Below the pieces are notes generated by a model. The model saw only the letters and a list, made by a program, of their open reading frames with translations, was not told the origin of the DNA and searched no databases. From an uncultured Clostridiaceae bacterium (GTDB lineage Bacteria > Bacillota > Clostridia > Clostridiales > Clostridiaceae), in assembly GCA_946405135.1 (NCBI GenBank), contig CAMJGD010000001.1, positions 1 to 64,000 on the forward strand: a stretch of 64,000 nucleotides of DNA. Direction: 5' to 3'. The position numbers and the translations under genes were made by a program. Positions 1 to 8,310 of this stretch are shown here, in pieces (position 1 is the stretch's first letter; every line of letters starts with the position of its first letter).

Positions 1-89
1 TGCCCTTAAAAAATTATCATAGGAAGCTATTTACAGAAAAAATTTCACACTCTCTCTCAATGCTTAAGAGGCAGTTCTTTTACAGAGCC

Positions 90-1367
90 TTATACTAATT
101 TTTCACTAAATACTTCATCCAAATTCAATTTCTTAATTCTATTTTTAATTTCTTCTATGTCTGTAGTGTATAACCCTGTTTCTTTCATTCTCTTAAAATA
201 TTCTGCTCCTGCAAAAGTATATCTGTTTCTTCTTCCCTCTTTAGTGGTCATCATATAATTAGCATAGGATATTATGTCTCCAATAGCTGTACTCCTTGGC
301 AGTATAAGCATTGGAATCCCAAGAGCATACCTTACTGCATTATGTCCTGCTAAAGCTCCCGTACACATAGCTTCAGTATGCCCTACAAAAAGTCCTGCCT
401 TCTCTCCTCCTACAAATAAATTATCTATACCTTTTACTTTCATATCATCTGTTCTTGGTGCTACAGAAAGATATCTTATAGAGTTACCTTTACCTCCTGC
501 ATAAGGATCAATATATTTTGCTTTTTCAAGTCCTTTTATCTTTCTTAGTTTTTCTAAAGGATAATAAGTAGTCATAAGTTTTGCAGCTCCCGTATCTAAT
601 AGAATGATATTTTCCGCAAATTCCTTTAGTGCATATTGCTGGCATACCTTAGATTTTAACTTATCTAGATTTACATCTTCAGGAGGTATTTTAAGTATCA
701 CTACACCTTTTTCATTAAGCTCTTTAACTATATCTTTAGAAAGACTTTCTTTTGCAAGCTTACAAGAACCGCTGAAAGCTCCAAATACATCATCTTCTCT
801 TTCCCCTTGAAGATCATCTATTCCAGCTCTAGCGCTTAAACTAACTCTAGGACCAAAAGAAGGACATCTTAAGATACACATAGAGCATCCATTACCATAT
901 CTTAAACAATTTCCCATAGGTCCTGTAGAACCTGTGGTTTCTACAAAAACGTCTCCTTCTATGAGAGTACCATCGCTAAGATATACTCCCTTTATTCTGC
1001 TTTTTTCTTTTTCTATGTCAGATATTCTAGATACTAAATGTATTTCTACTCCTATATTTTCAAGATACTTTTTAACTTCAGGTTCTATAGTATTAACATC
1101 GTAGAGCCATGCATGTTTATGCCCTGGAAATTCTATATTTTTATGCCTCGTCTCTTTATCTGTAATGTGGATTAAATCTCCTGCTCCCATAGCTATAAGC
1201 TCTTCCGAGGCAGTAAACCTTCCATTGTTTCTCATAATACCTCCCACGTTGCCTAAGCCTAAAAGCATATCCGTTTTCTCATACAAATGTACCTCTGCAC
1301 CAGCTTTTTTAGCAGAAATAGCAGCTGCACACCCTGACCAACCAGCTCCTATGATTATAACCTTCAT
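90..1367 (-). CDS. FAD-dependent oxidoreductase, partner of the interrupted flavoprotein
   Basis: 425-residue flavoprotein. A Rossmann dinucleotide-binding motif GAGWSG sits at residues 7-12 and an acidic residue ends the second strand near residue 30. The C-terminal third has a glycine-rich FAD-closing segment (VGGEKAG, then TGALAGHNA) of the kind seen in GidA/TrmFO-like and related oxidoreductases. Residues 154-168 contain four cysteines spaced C-x6-C-x2-C-x3-C, which could bind an Fe-S cluster; this is inference. No signal peptide or membrane segment, so cytoplasmic. Its ATG overlaps the stop of the preceding FAD/NAD-binding gene by 4 bases, so the two are translationally coupled and probably form one redox complex. 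Because that upstream gene is split by element A, this gene is separated from its native promoter. Substrate unknown. Confidence 0.8.
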   Translation of the reverse strand: MKVIIIGAGWSGCAAAISAKKAGAEVHLYEKTDMLLGLGNVGGIMRNNGRFTASEELIAMGAGDLIHITDKETRHKNIEFPGHKHAWLYDVNTIEPEVKKYLENIGVEIHLVSRISDIEKEKSRIKGVYLSDGTLIEGDVFVETTGSTGPMGNCLRYGNGCSMCILRCPSFGPRVSLSARAGIDDLQGEREDDVFGAFSGSCKLAKESLSKDIVKELNEKGVVILKIPPEDVNLDKLKSKVCQQYALKEFAENIILLDTGAAKLMTTYYPLEKLRKIKGLEKAKYIDPYAGGKGNSIRYLSVAPRTDDMKVKGIDNLFVGGEKAGLFVGHTEAMCTGALAGHNAVRYALGIPMLILPRSTAIGDIISYANYMMTTKEGRRNRYTFAGAEYFKRMKETGLYTTDIEEIKNRIKKLNLDEVFSEKLV

Positions 1368-2302
1368 ATTAATCTTCTCCCTTCAAATATATTGCTAGGA
1401 TCCGTTTGTACTTTACAGAGCCTTTTCACCACATGGCCCTTATATCTTGTGCTGCAGCTGCCGCATACACCTTCTCCACAACACATTTTCGCATTATTAC
1501 AACAGGATAATTTAACTTTACCTCCCATAAACTTTTCTATATTGTATATAAGAATATCAGGTCCAGCACAATGAAGAATATTTACGTTTTCTTCCTGCGT
1601 AAGTTTTACTAATTGTTCTTTAACTTCATCTGTGAGTTTCCCGTTTTGTATGGTATTAAGTTCAATTATCTTTGCATCATACATCTTCAAATATTTATCT
1701 ATAAATATATTTTCATAAGGTGTTTTATCTATAATAGCTATTATTTTATTTCCATTAGCATATAATTTTTTTAATACCGGAACCATAGGTGCCATTCCAA
1801 TACCTCGTGCTAACACTAAACTTGTACCTTCTCTTGCCATGTATATATTTTTAAGCCCAAAAACTCCATTCCAAAAAGGCGCCCTTACAAGCACTTTGTC
1901 ATCCTCTTTAAGTTTATTTATATTTTTGGTTTTAATACCTTTTACATCTATAGCTACTTTTATCGTATTCTCTTCAAGATTTACATCCATTATGGATATA
2001 GGCGTATCGTAAAACTGCATAGTGGAAGGATTTCTCATAAATATAAAGCTCCCTGGATGAAAAAGATCTTGTGCAATCTTATGCGGAACTAGTATAGAAA
2101 ATATCACCAAATCCTTTTCTATTATTTGTTTCTCTAATATATTACAAACATAACTTTTTCTTTGAGGTTTAGGTTTATTCCCATTACTACAATATTCTTG
2201 ATATATACAAACTCCTTTCCAATTTATGCAGTCACAGAAAGTCTTGCCTGAAAGCTGAGAACATAGTACGCACTCACGGGCTTCTGCTAGATGGCAAGGA
2301 CA
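1364..2302 (-). pseudogene. 3' part of interrupted FAD/NAD-binding 2Fe-2S oxidoreductase (PyrK type)
   Basis: Residues 19 to 327 of a protein whose first 18 codons lie 18.9 kb away at 21160-21215. The frame is open from 2308 down to the stop at 1364, but no start codon lies between the TGA at 2309-2311 and the Cys-rich region, so a TTG at 2110 would be a false start. The restored N-terminus is very rich in Cys (CPCHLAEAREC, CVLCSQLSGK, FCDC). It is followed by an FAD-binding barrel (GSFIFMRNP), an NAD-binding motif (RGIGMAPMVP) and a C-terminal 2Fe-2S segment (CCGEGVCGSC) like PyrK or sulfide-dehydrogenase-like proteins. It likely passes electrons to the flavoprotein at 90-1367. As the DNA stands, the intact protein cannot be made; excision of element A would restore it exactly in frame. 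Confidence 0.85.
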
Positions 2303-2320
2303 TGCTTCTCACAATAAAAT
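2292..2320. other. Attachment junction of element A (left end)
   Basis: Plus-strand core TGGCAAGGACA at 2292-2302 is identical to the core at 21160-21170. On the left of the core the sequence continues the Cys-rich flavoprotein gene; on the right (2303 onward) it is element DNA. The arm CACAATAAAA at 2310-2319 is a near-perfect inverted partner (9 of 10) of TTTTAATGTG at 21152-21161, so the two arms would flank the core as a dyad in the excised circle. This is the design expected for a large serine integrase attP. Confidence 0.8.
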
Positions 2321-2385
2321 GCATCATTTTAAATACATTCTCTTATAACTTATATATTAAAAATTCTATAAAAATAAATTTCTAA

Positions 2386-2425
2386 ATTATAAAGACATGG
2401 ATGTTTAAGTCCATGTCTTTATAAT
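2386..2425 (-). terminator. Rho-independent terminator of the AMP-ligase-like gene
   Basis: Perfect 16-bp stem (2386-2401 with 2410-2425) with an 8-base loop, overlapping the stop codon of the minus-strand gene that ends at 2419. The stem begins and ends with A/T pairs and is followed on the minus strand by an AT-rich run. Confidence 0.75.
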
Positions 2426-3759
2426 CTAACTCCTATTTCTTTTATTACCAGTTTCGATTTACCTGTATGCGGATTTACAGGAATGTCTTCTACAAATTGT
2501 ATATTATATTTTACATTTTTTAAATTTTTATCTTTCAGAAATCTATCCAGCTGATATTTAATTCCTTTAACCAAATTATTTTCTTCTTCACTCCACTTAA
2601 CACATTTTAATACAAAATAATTATTACTCTTTTGTATGAATTGATATTTTTTTATTCCATTTACATCTAGATCATCTATAAAAAGAGGATGAAGAAAATC
2701 TAATTTGCCATTTCCATTTACAAACCACATAAGTTCTTCATCTCTTCCTACTACTCTTTTTATATGAGTATAAGGAAGCTCACCTTTATAATCTTTATTA
2801 AAATCCTCTACTATATCTGTAAGCTGATATCGTATGAGAGGAAATCCTTTATTGTATAGAGGTGTTATAATCAATCTATTTTTTTCATCAGTTTCTACAT
2901 AATTAATATCATCAAATAAGTACATTCCTTCATAAAATGTAGATGCAGCTCCAATGCATATAGATTCTGTGCATCCATAATAATCTATAACATCTGCATT
3001 AAAAACTTTTTTATAATACATCATCTCATCTTGAGTTACAGGCTCTCCTCCAGTTATTACTTTTTTAGGTTTTATATTTATTCTTCCATCTTCTTGAAGT
3101 TTACAAATTATATTTATGCAGGAAGGATATCCTGATAAATATAAAGGATTATAATTTTTAATCATGCTTTCCCAGGATTCTAGGGGATTTTTAGCATTTA
3201 TTATTACGCTTTTACACTTGTATTGTTTCATTCCAAAAATAGCAAGAGCGGTACATGCATACCCACTGCCTACAGGGGCTATATAAAGACTTTTTATTGG
3301 CAAGTCCTTAAGTCCAATAGACTTCTCACCACTCAAGCTTAATCTAACAAAATTTGCTTCTAATATATTAAGAGCATGTTTATTATATATAAAATTAGTA
3401 GGTTTTCCTGTACTGCCTGAAGTATGAACAATATAGTTATTCCTTATCTTAGGAAGCATAGGACTTTTATCCATGACTTTTATTATCTTATCTTCTGATA
3501 GTTTTTTAGTTGAAATTTTATAAAAATTATCTATTATCATAGATTTATCTATTACAGGCAGCTCATTTATTGGTATACTATTTAAATCTTCTTCTTTTAT
3601 TCCTTTAATATTATACAATTCTCTATAAAAAATTGAGCTATTATAAGCATATTTTAATACATTTCTAAACTTTTCTTGGCTATATCTTAATATATCTTCT
3701 CTATTCCAGCTGTTATGTTCATAAAACATTCTACCGTTTTTAATAAGCTCATAAATCAT
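2419..3759 (-). CDS. AMP-binding adenylate-forming enzyme, phenylacetate-CoA ligase/CapK-like
   Basis: 446 residues, cytoplasmic, close to the usual length of the PaaK/CapK-like family. The phosphate-binding loop TSGSTGKP is at residues 113-120, and the later motifs GGEPVT and YYGCTES match the adenylation core of this superfamily. The C-terminal domain ends with a typical NPHTGKSK stretch carrying the conserved lysine. It probably activates a carboxylate as an acyl-adenylate; the substrate and final acceptor are not visible. It is a single gene with its own terminator, divergent from the NlpC/P60 gene, and is the first gene inside the left end of element A. Confidence 0.7.
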   Translation of the reverse strand: MIYELIKNGRMFYEHNSWNREDILRYSQEKFRNVLKYAYNSSIFYRELYNIKGIKEEDLNSIPINELPVIDKSMIIDNFYKISTKKLSEDKIIKVMDKSPMLPKIRNNYIVHTSGSTGKPTNFIYNKHALNILEANFVRLSLSGEKSIGLKDLPIKSLYIAPVGSGYACTALAIFGMKQYKCKSVIINAKNPLESWESMIKNYNPLYLSGYPSCINIICKLQEDGRINIKPKKVITGGEPVTQDEMMYYKKVFNADVIDYYGCTESICIGAASTFYEGMYLFDDINYVETDEKNRLIITPLYNKGFPLIRYQLTDIVEDFNKDYKGELPYTHIKRVVGRDEELMWFVNGNGKLDFLHPLFIDDLDVNGIKKYQFIQKSNNYFVLKCVKWSEEENNLVKGIKYQLDRFLKDKNLKNVKYNIQFVEDIPVNPHTGKSKLVIKEIGVRL

Positions 3760-4162
3760 AATTATGCACTCCTTAAAACATACTTTAGAGCTTTTATAAA
3801 TTCTTTTATATATTATACCATGTTTTTCAATTAATATTATATTAATCCTTTAAAGGAAACTTACACATAATAAAATAGCCTGGCAAATTTTATAGTCTGC
3901 TTAAATCATAGTACCACAAAATTTCTCAAAATTTATTTAAATAACACTTAAAATTAAACTATAGTATACTATGTAACTATATATTATGTTTAATGATACT
4001 TTTCTATTATATTTTATATGATAATATAACATAAAAGTATATTTATATACAGAAATATTACTTTATACCTTTCTTTTTATTTCTAAAACAATTACAATAT
4101 AAATTAAGTGTTATATTTAATTATACTTAAAATAAAAAATAATGTAGAAAGAAGGGAAAAAT
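3760..4162. promoter_or_regulatory. Divergent AT-rich promoter region with an imperfect inverted repeat
   Basis: 403 bases without a gene between two divergent genes, so it must hold both promoters, although no single -35/-10 pair stands out in such AT-rich DNA. An imperfect inverted repeat at 3996-4040 has outer arms ATACTTTT and AAAAGTAT and inner arms TATTAT and ATAATA. It could be an operator or a transcript hairpin. A clear ribosome site (AAAGAAGGG) precedes the ATG at 4163. Confidence 0.4.
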
Positions 4163-5602
4163 ATGAAGAAAAAGCGTATTGCTTCCCTAATAGTGGCAAC
4201 TACTTTTGTTCATGGAAGCATAGCAAAAGCTGAACCACAGCAAAACATAAAAAAAGAACCCCTTACTAAGAAAAATGAAACTCGAACTGTGAAAAATGGG
4301 AAAAAAGCTATAGTAAATGTATCCTCTTATCTCAATGTTAGAAAGAGTGCAAGCACTCAGGATAGTGTGATAGGTTATGTATACCCTAAAGAAGAAGTTA
4401 CTGTAAATCGTATAGATGGTGAATGGGCAAATGTAACTTATAATGTAGATAGCGGCGGTACCAAAACTGGATTTGTGGCTGTTAAATATTTAGACCTACA
4501 GGTAAACGCTGACAAGCCTTCACAGAATTCATCTGAGATTGCTCCAACTATAAACAAAACTAAAGGCATTATAAACTCACCTTCTAAAGTTTATGTAAGT
4601 AAAAGTTTAAGTGAAAAAAACTCCTATATAGGATATGTTAATCCAAAAGAAGAAGTTACAGTTAATTCCTTGGAAGGAGATTGGGTGAATATAACTTACA
4701 ATGTAGATAGTGGTGGTACGAAAACCGGCTATATAGAAAAAAGACTTCTAAAATTTGAATTAACTAATATAAACAATGCAGCAAAGGTTTTAGAAAATAG
4801 CTTAAGAGTATATGAAAATAAAAGTGAAAGCAGTAAATTAGTAGGATATGTTTTTAAAAATGAGGAAGTTTCAGTAAATTTTACAGAAAAAGAGTGGACA
4901 AACATTACTTATAAAGTAGACACTGGTGGAACTAAAACTGGATATGTTAGAACTTCAAACCTAAAAATATATAATAATAATAACAATGGAAATTCAAATA
5001 GTAATTTAGTTAAAAGAGGAAAAATAATAAATGTGTCTACTTGTCTTAGAGTAAGAAGTGGTGCTAGTACAAATACGTCTGTAATAGGTTATCTTTATTC
5101 TGATGCCGTATTTGATATAATATCAAAAGAATCCTCTTGGTATAAAATAAGTTTTGATACTTATAGCACAAAAAGAATTGGTTATGTTCATGGGGATTAC
5201 GTAAAAGAGTTTTATGAAAAACAAGAGAATAATATTTTAGGAACTAGAATATCAGAATATGCTAAAAGATTTTTAGGTGTACCTTATGTTTGGGGAGGTA
5301 CTACGCCAAAAGGATTTGACTGCTCAGGACTCGTACAATATGCTTATGACGAGTTTAAAGTAACCATTGGAAGAACCACTTGGGATCAGATAGGCCAAGG
5401 CAATAGAATTGAAAGAAGCAATCTTAAGCCTGGAGATCTTATATTCTTTGGTTCTAAAGAAACTCCTAATAATCCTACCCATGTAGGTATGTATATAGGT
5501 AACAATGAGTTTATTCATGCTCCAAGGCCTGGAGATATAGTTAAGATAAGCAACTTATCTTCATTTAATATGAACTACATACAAGCTAATCGATATTTTT
5601 AA
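4163..5602 (+). CDS. Secreted peptidoglycan hydrolase: four SH3 repeats plus NlpC/P60
   Basis: 479 residues. A basic, hydrophobic signal peptide covers about residues 1-23. Four bacterial SH3 repeats follow (roughly 46-112, 127-196, 205-268 and 284-346). Three of them share a NVDSGGTKTG or VDTGGTKTG signature; the fourth is more canonical (LRVRSGAS). The C-terminal NlpC/P60 domain (about 358-479) has catalytic Cys387 in FDCSGL, His440 in PTHVG and His452 in FIHAP. It is expected to cleave D-gamma-glutamyl-diamino acid bonds in cell-wall peptide stems. Single gene, strong ribosome site, its own terminator; it lies inside element A. Confidence 0.88.
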   Translation: MKKKRIASLIVATTFVHGSIAKAEPQQNIKKEPLTKKNETRTVKNGKKAIVNVSSYLNVRKSASTQDSVIGYVYPKEEVTVNRIDGEWANVTYNVDSGGTKTGFVAVKYLDLQVNADKPSQNSSEIAPTINKTKGIINSPSKVYVSKSLSEKNSYIGYVNPKEEVTVNSLEGDWVNITYNVDSGGTKTGYIEKRLLKFELTNINNAAKVLENSLRVYENKSESSKLVGYVFKNEEVSVNFTEKEWTNITYKVDTGGTKTGYVRTSNLKIYNNNNNGNSNSNLVKRGKIINVSTCLRVRSGASTNTSVIGYLYSDAVFDIISKESSWYKISFDTYSTKRIGYVHGDYVKEFYEKQENNILGTRISEYAKRFLGVPYVWGGTTPKGFDCSGLVQYAYDEFKVTIGRTTWDQIGQGNRIERSNLKPGDLIFFGSKETPNNPTHVGMYIGNNEFIHAPRPGDIVKISNLSSFNMNYIQANRYF

Positions 5603-5604
5603 AA

Positions 5605-5650
5605 AAATGCTGCCTAATTATGTTTAACTCTTTAGGCAGCATTTCTATTT
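5605..5650 (+). terminator. Terminator of the NlpC/P60 gene
   Basis: Stem AAATGCTGCCTAA (5605-5617) pairs perfectly with 5632-5644, with a 14-base loop and then TCTATTTTTG. Placed immediately after the stop codon at 5602; it may also serve the convergent minus-strand gene ending at 5674. Confidence 0.85.
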
Positions 5651-5673
5651 TTGCTTACAATTTAAAGAAATCT

Positions 5674-6096
5674 TCATTCTATCTCAAATTCTAAATTCTC
5701 TAGCTTTTCAAGATTTTCTTTTCTATCTTCTAATTCATATATTTTTATGTATATACGTTGAATTGCTTTAATTTTATCTTCTGAAATATCTTTTGTTATT
5801 TCATTTCTCTCTTCTATATAAGGTTTTACTTCAGTCTTAATTGTATTTAATGCCTCTTGAAGCTCTATCCTTCTTTTCTCCTTTTCCTCTTCTTCTCCTG
5901 TTTTATAAAAATTATTTAAAAGTTCTAATTCATTTTGTACGTGTACTAAGGCTAAATAGTACTTGCATATTTGTTCCATAGAACTTGTAAACTTATTCCA
6001 TTTAGTAAAAGGAATATCCATAAGAAATTCTATTTTTTCCTTTTCCAGCTCTTTTATTTCCTGCTCTAACTTATTTATTTCTAATGACATATTCAT
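5674..6096 (-). CDS. Small coiled-coil protein at the end of the ECF/ABC operon
   Basis: 140 residues if started at the ATG at 6096, which is preceded by a strong TTAGGAGG site; an ATG 10 codons further upstream has no such site. The protein is almost entirely charged helix (repeated E, K and L heptads at residues 1-25 and 75-140), with no signal peptide or membrane segment. I do not recognise a family. It is the last gene on the strand of the ABC/sigma operon, 104 bases after the small membrane gene, so it may be co-transcribed. Confidence 0.6.
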   Translation of the reverse strand: MNMSLEINKLEQEIKELEKEKIEFLMDIPFTKWNKFTSSMEQICKYYLALVHVQNELELLNNFYKTGEEEEKEKRRIELQEALNTIKTEVKPYIEERNEITKDISEDKIKAIQRIYIKIYELEDRKENLEKLENLEFEIE

Positions 6097-6200
6097 GATT
6101 AGTCCTCCTAAATAACAATTAACCATAGATAATTATATAACTATTTCTTCAAAAAACAAATAATTCCTTTATTATAATCATAAATAATTATTTTACAAAA

Positions 6201-6410
6201 CTACTTTTCTTGTGTTTTGCCTAGTATTATCCTTGTAACAATAAGATATATAATAAGATTTCCAGGAGTATTTAATATTCCAAATAATCCCCAAAGCCAA
6301 CAATATTTATCTTCTCTTTTTTTTGCGTCATTAAATATCCAAATCCCTTGAGTAAAAAGCAGTATAATTACTGTAACTAAAATTATAATTTTAGTATTGC
6401 TAATTTCCAT
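6201..6410 (-). CDS. Small membrane protein, PLDc_N/YxlD-like
   Basis: 69 residues from the ATG at 6410, chosen because AAGGAGG lies just upstream; the longer ORF starts inside that site. Two hydrophobic segments (about 7-25 and 44-63) flank a short loop with IFNDAKKR and LWGLFG, the pattern of the PLDc_N/YxlD small membrane proteins. In Bacillus subtilis YxlD belongs to the sigY operon and, with YxlC, restrains SigY. Here it follows a sigma gene and a two-TM protein, the same order as sigY-yxlC-yxlD, which supports a role in holding the sigma factor at the membrane. Confidence 0.6.
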   Translation of the reverse strand: MEISNTKIIILVTVIILLFTQGIWIFNDAKKREDKYCWLWGLFGILNTPGNLIIYLIVTRIILGKTQEK

Positions 6411-6428
6411 TTTACTCCTCCTTGCCAA

Positions 6429-6854
6429 TTAACTCTCTAATCTATGGTGTTTTGCTATAGGTATCAATATAAAAGGAGAAAACACTGCTATAGTTCCTTG
6501 AAAATATATTAAAAATTTGAAATCAGTTTTTAAAGTTAAAATAAAAGTTAAAAATAGTATAAAAGAAGCCACTATAGTAAAAATTATATTATCTTTTATT
6601 CTTTTTCTTTTATTAATTTTATAGGTAACTTTATCTACCATACTATTTATATCTATATCTAAATAAATTTCTTCATCTAAACCTTTTATGCCATCCATTT
6701 TTATTTTCATTGTTGAAAGCTTCCCTAAAAATTCTATATTTTCTTCTTTAACAAGTTCAGATTCTTCCAAATCATGAGTTTCTTTATAAAACTTATCAAT
6801 GAGTTTATTATGCATTTCCATATCATCCAAATCTTCAAATAAATTTCTGTTCAC
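6429..6854 (-). CDS. Probable membrane anti-sigma factor (YxlC position)
   Basis: 141 residues: a charged cytoplasmic N-terminal part of about 85 residues, then two hydrophobic helices (about 88-107 and 113-132) and a short basic tail. No catalytic motif. It starts 3 bases after the sigma gene ends and is followed 18 bases later by the YxlD-like gene, so translation is probably coupled. Position and topology suggest an anti-sigma factor for the neighbouring ECF sigma. This rests on context; the sequence itself shows no recognisable anti-sigma zinc motif. Confidence 0.55.
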   Translation of the reverse strand: MNRNLFEDLDDMEMHNKLIDKFYKETHDLEESELVKEENIEFLGKLSTMKIKMDGIKGLDEEIYLDIDINSMVDKVTYKINKRKRIKDNIIFTIVASFILFLTFILTLKTDFKFLIYFQGTIAVFSPFILIPIAKHHRLES

Positions 6855-6856
6855 CT

Positions 6857-7465
6857 TTAATCCTCCTTCTCTTTTTTAATAATCTTGTGGGAGGTACTTT
6901 CAATTATTTTATGTATACAATAATGAAGCCTAGACCTTACAGTACCTACAGGACATTTCATTATATCTGCTATTTCTTCATACTTATAGTTATAATAGTG
7001 TTTTAGTATAAAAACTGCTCTTTTTTCATAGGGAAGAGATTTTAATATTTCTAGGATCTCTTTAACTCTTATACTATTAATAACTCTTTCTTCAAGAGAT
7101 TCATTATAATTATTAAAACCAATATCTTCTTCTAGCGGTATACTGCGCTTTTTTATTTTTAGGTTATCTTTATATATATTAGTTGCTATAGTTATAAGCC
7201 AGGTAGAGAATTTAGCTTTAGGCTCAAATCTATTTAAATTCATCATTGCTCTAAGGAGAGTTTCTTGTACTATATCTTTAGTATCCTCTATATCACCTGT
7301 AAGTTTAAACACATAACCCTTTAACAAGTCATAATTATTCACTATTATAATATTTATAGCTTCTTTATCTCCTTTTTTAGCTGCGTAAATCAGCTTATTT
7401 TCAGTTTCTTTATGAACATCATTTTTATTATTCATGTTTTCTATCTCTACCTGAATCTCATTCAA
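6857..7465 (-). CDS. ECF-type RNA polymerase sigma factor, SigY-like context
   Basis: 202 residues from a TTG start with AGGTGA 6 bases upstream. Region 2 lies at about residues 40-105 (DTKDIVQETLLRAM, then FSTWLITIATN) and region 4 at about 140-190 (ALP-type LPYEKRAVF, then EEIADIMKCPVGTVRSRL). The middle region is short, as in group 4 sigma factors. Gene order ATPase, permease, sigma, two-TM protein, YxlD-like protein recalls Bacillus sigY-yxlCDEFG, with the ABC genes moved to the front. An ECF promoter sequence precedes the first gene of this operon, so autoregulation is likely. Confidence 0.85.
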   Translation of the reverse strand: MNEIQVEIENMNNKNDVHKETENKLIYAAKKGDKEAINIIIVNNYDLLKGYVFKLTGDIEDTKDIVQETLLRAMMNLNRFEPKAKFSTWLITIATNIYKDNLKIKKRSIPLEEDIGFNNYNESLEERVINSIRVKEILEILKSLPYEKRAVFILKHYYNYKYEEIADIMKCPVGTVRSRLHYCIHKIIESTSHKIIKKEKED

Positions 7466-7515
7466 ATTTAATCACCTGCATTTAATATGAATTTTCTCTA
7501 GAATAATGCTATTAT

Positions 7516-8310
7516 CTATATGAGTTTTTCTGGAACAAATCTTCTACTTATTATCTTAATGATAATATAGTCAATTATAAATATAACTGTACCAATAATT
7601 ACGAGACTTAAATCAGTTAATAAAAAAAGTCCTGACAATTGTCCTACCATAAGAAAAATAAAAGGTAACACTATAAGCCCACTAATCTGTTGTGATTCCT
7701 GAAAATTGTTAGATTTAGCAGATACTAAAACTGTAAATGTAAGTCCAAGCATTGTAACCCCAGGTGATATATAGAATATGAGCATAAGCCATTTTATATT
7801 TGGAAATATAAGTTCTCCAAAATATCTAAATCCACCTATATTAATTACTATACCAAATATTACAAAAGATATTAGTGTTACAATATATGAGGGTATAAAA
7901 ACTCCTACTATTTTAGCACTAAAAAGCTCTTCTGTAGAAATAGGAGTATAAAGAAGAGTTTCTAAAGTTTTATGTTCTTTTTCTCCTACAAAGCTGCTAG
8001 CTCCTATTACGCTGGATGCCATTAGAGGTATTAATAAAAATAACGATGGAAAAGCATAATTTATAGCTACAGTAATCATAAGTTTTTTAGGTTGAAGATT
8101 TTTAAGGTCACTTGGAAGCTTCTCTACAATTGACTTCATATCATTAATCATCTTAGTTTCATCAGGAGAAAAATAAACTGCTAAAAAAAGTATAATTGGA
8201 ACTATAAGTGTAAATACTAAAGGAACTATTATCATAGGTATAAATATCTGCTTTGAAGATGTTATTTCCTTTACATCCTTCTTTATTAATGCTCTCTGAA
8301 TACTATTCAA
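7516..8310 (-). CDS. ABC-2 type transporter permease (NatB/YxlG-like)
   Basis: About 264 residues from a TTG at 8310 with AGAGGTGAT upstream; a GTG 3 codons earlier overlaps that site. Six hydrophobic segments: one near residue 30, a large loop of about 60 residues outside, then five more. The motif SSVIGASSFVGEKEHKTLE matches the conserved ABC-2 permease segment after the second helix. It overlaps the end of the ATPase gene by 8 bases. Together they form an exporter of unknown substrate, in the position YxlF/YxlG hold in the SigY operon. Confidence 0.8.
   Translation of the reverse strand: MNSIQRALIKKDVKEITSSKQIFIPMIIVPLVFTLIVPIILFLAVYFSPDETKMINDMKSIVEKLPSDLKNLQPKKLMITVAINYAFPSLFLLIPLMASSVIGASSFVGEKEHKTLETLLYTPISTEELFSAKIVGVFIPSYIVTLISFVIFGIVINIGGFRYFGELIFPNIKWLMLIFYISPGVTMLGLTFTVLVSAKSNNFQESQQISGLIVLPFIFLMVGQLSGLFLLTDLSLVIIGTVIFIIDYIIIKIISRRFVPEKLI

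Noticed and set aside
1364-2110. A 248-codon ORF starting with TTG at 2110 as a complete gene
   Set aside because: The same frame continues upstream through a conserved-looking Cys-rich region to 2308, and the missing start lies at 21215. The TTG has no ribosome site.
2311-2311. A one-base frameshift near 2311 linking an ATG at 2327-2330 to the Cys-rich frame
   Set aside because: First considered because MHFIV precedes in another frame. The 11-base repeat and the true N-terminus at 21215 explain the break better.
2309-2337. In-frame TGA codons upstream of the Cys-rich region as selenocysteine
   Set aside because: The frame upstream of 2302 is element A sequence, not part of the gene. The rejoined gene needs no recoding.
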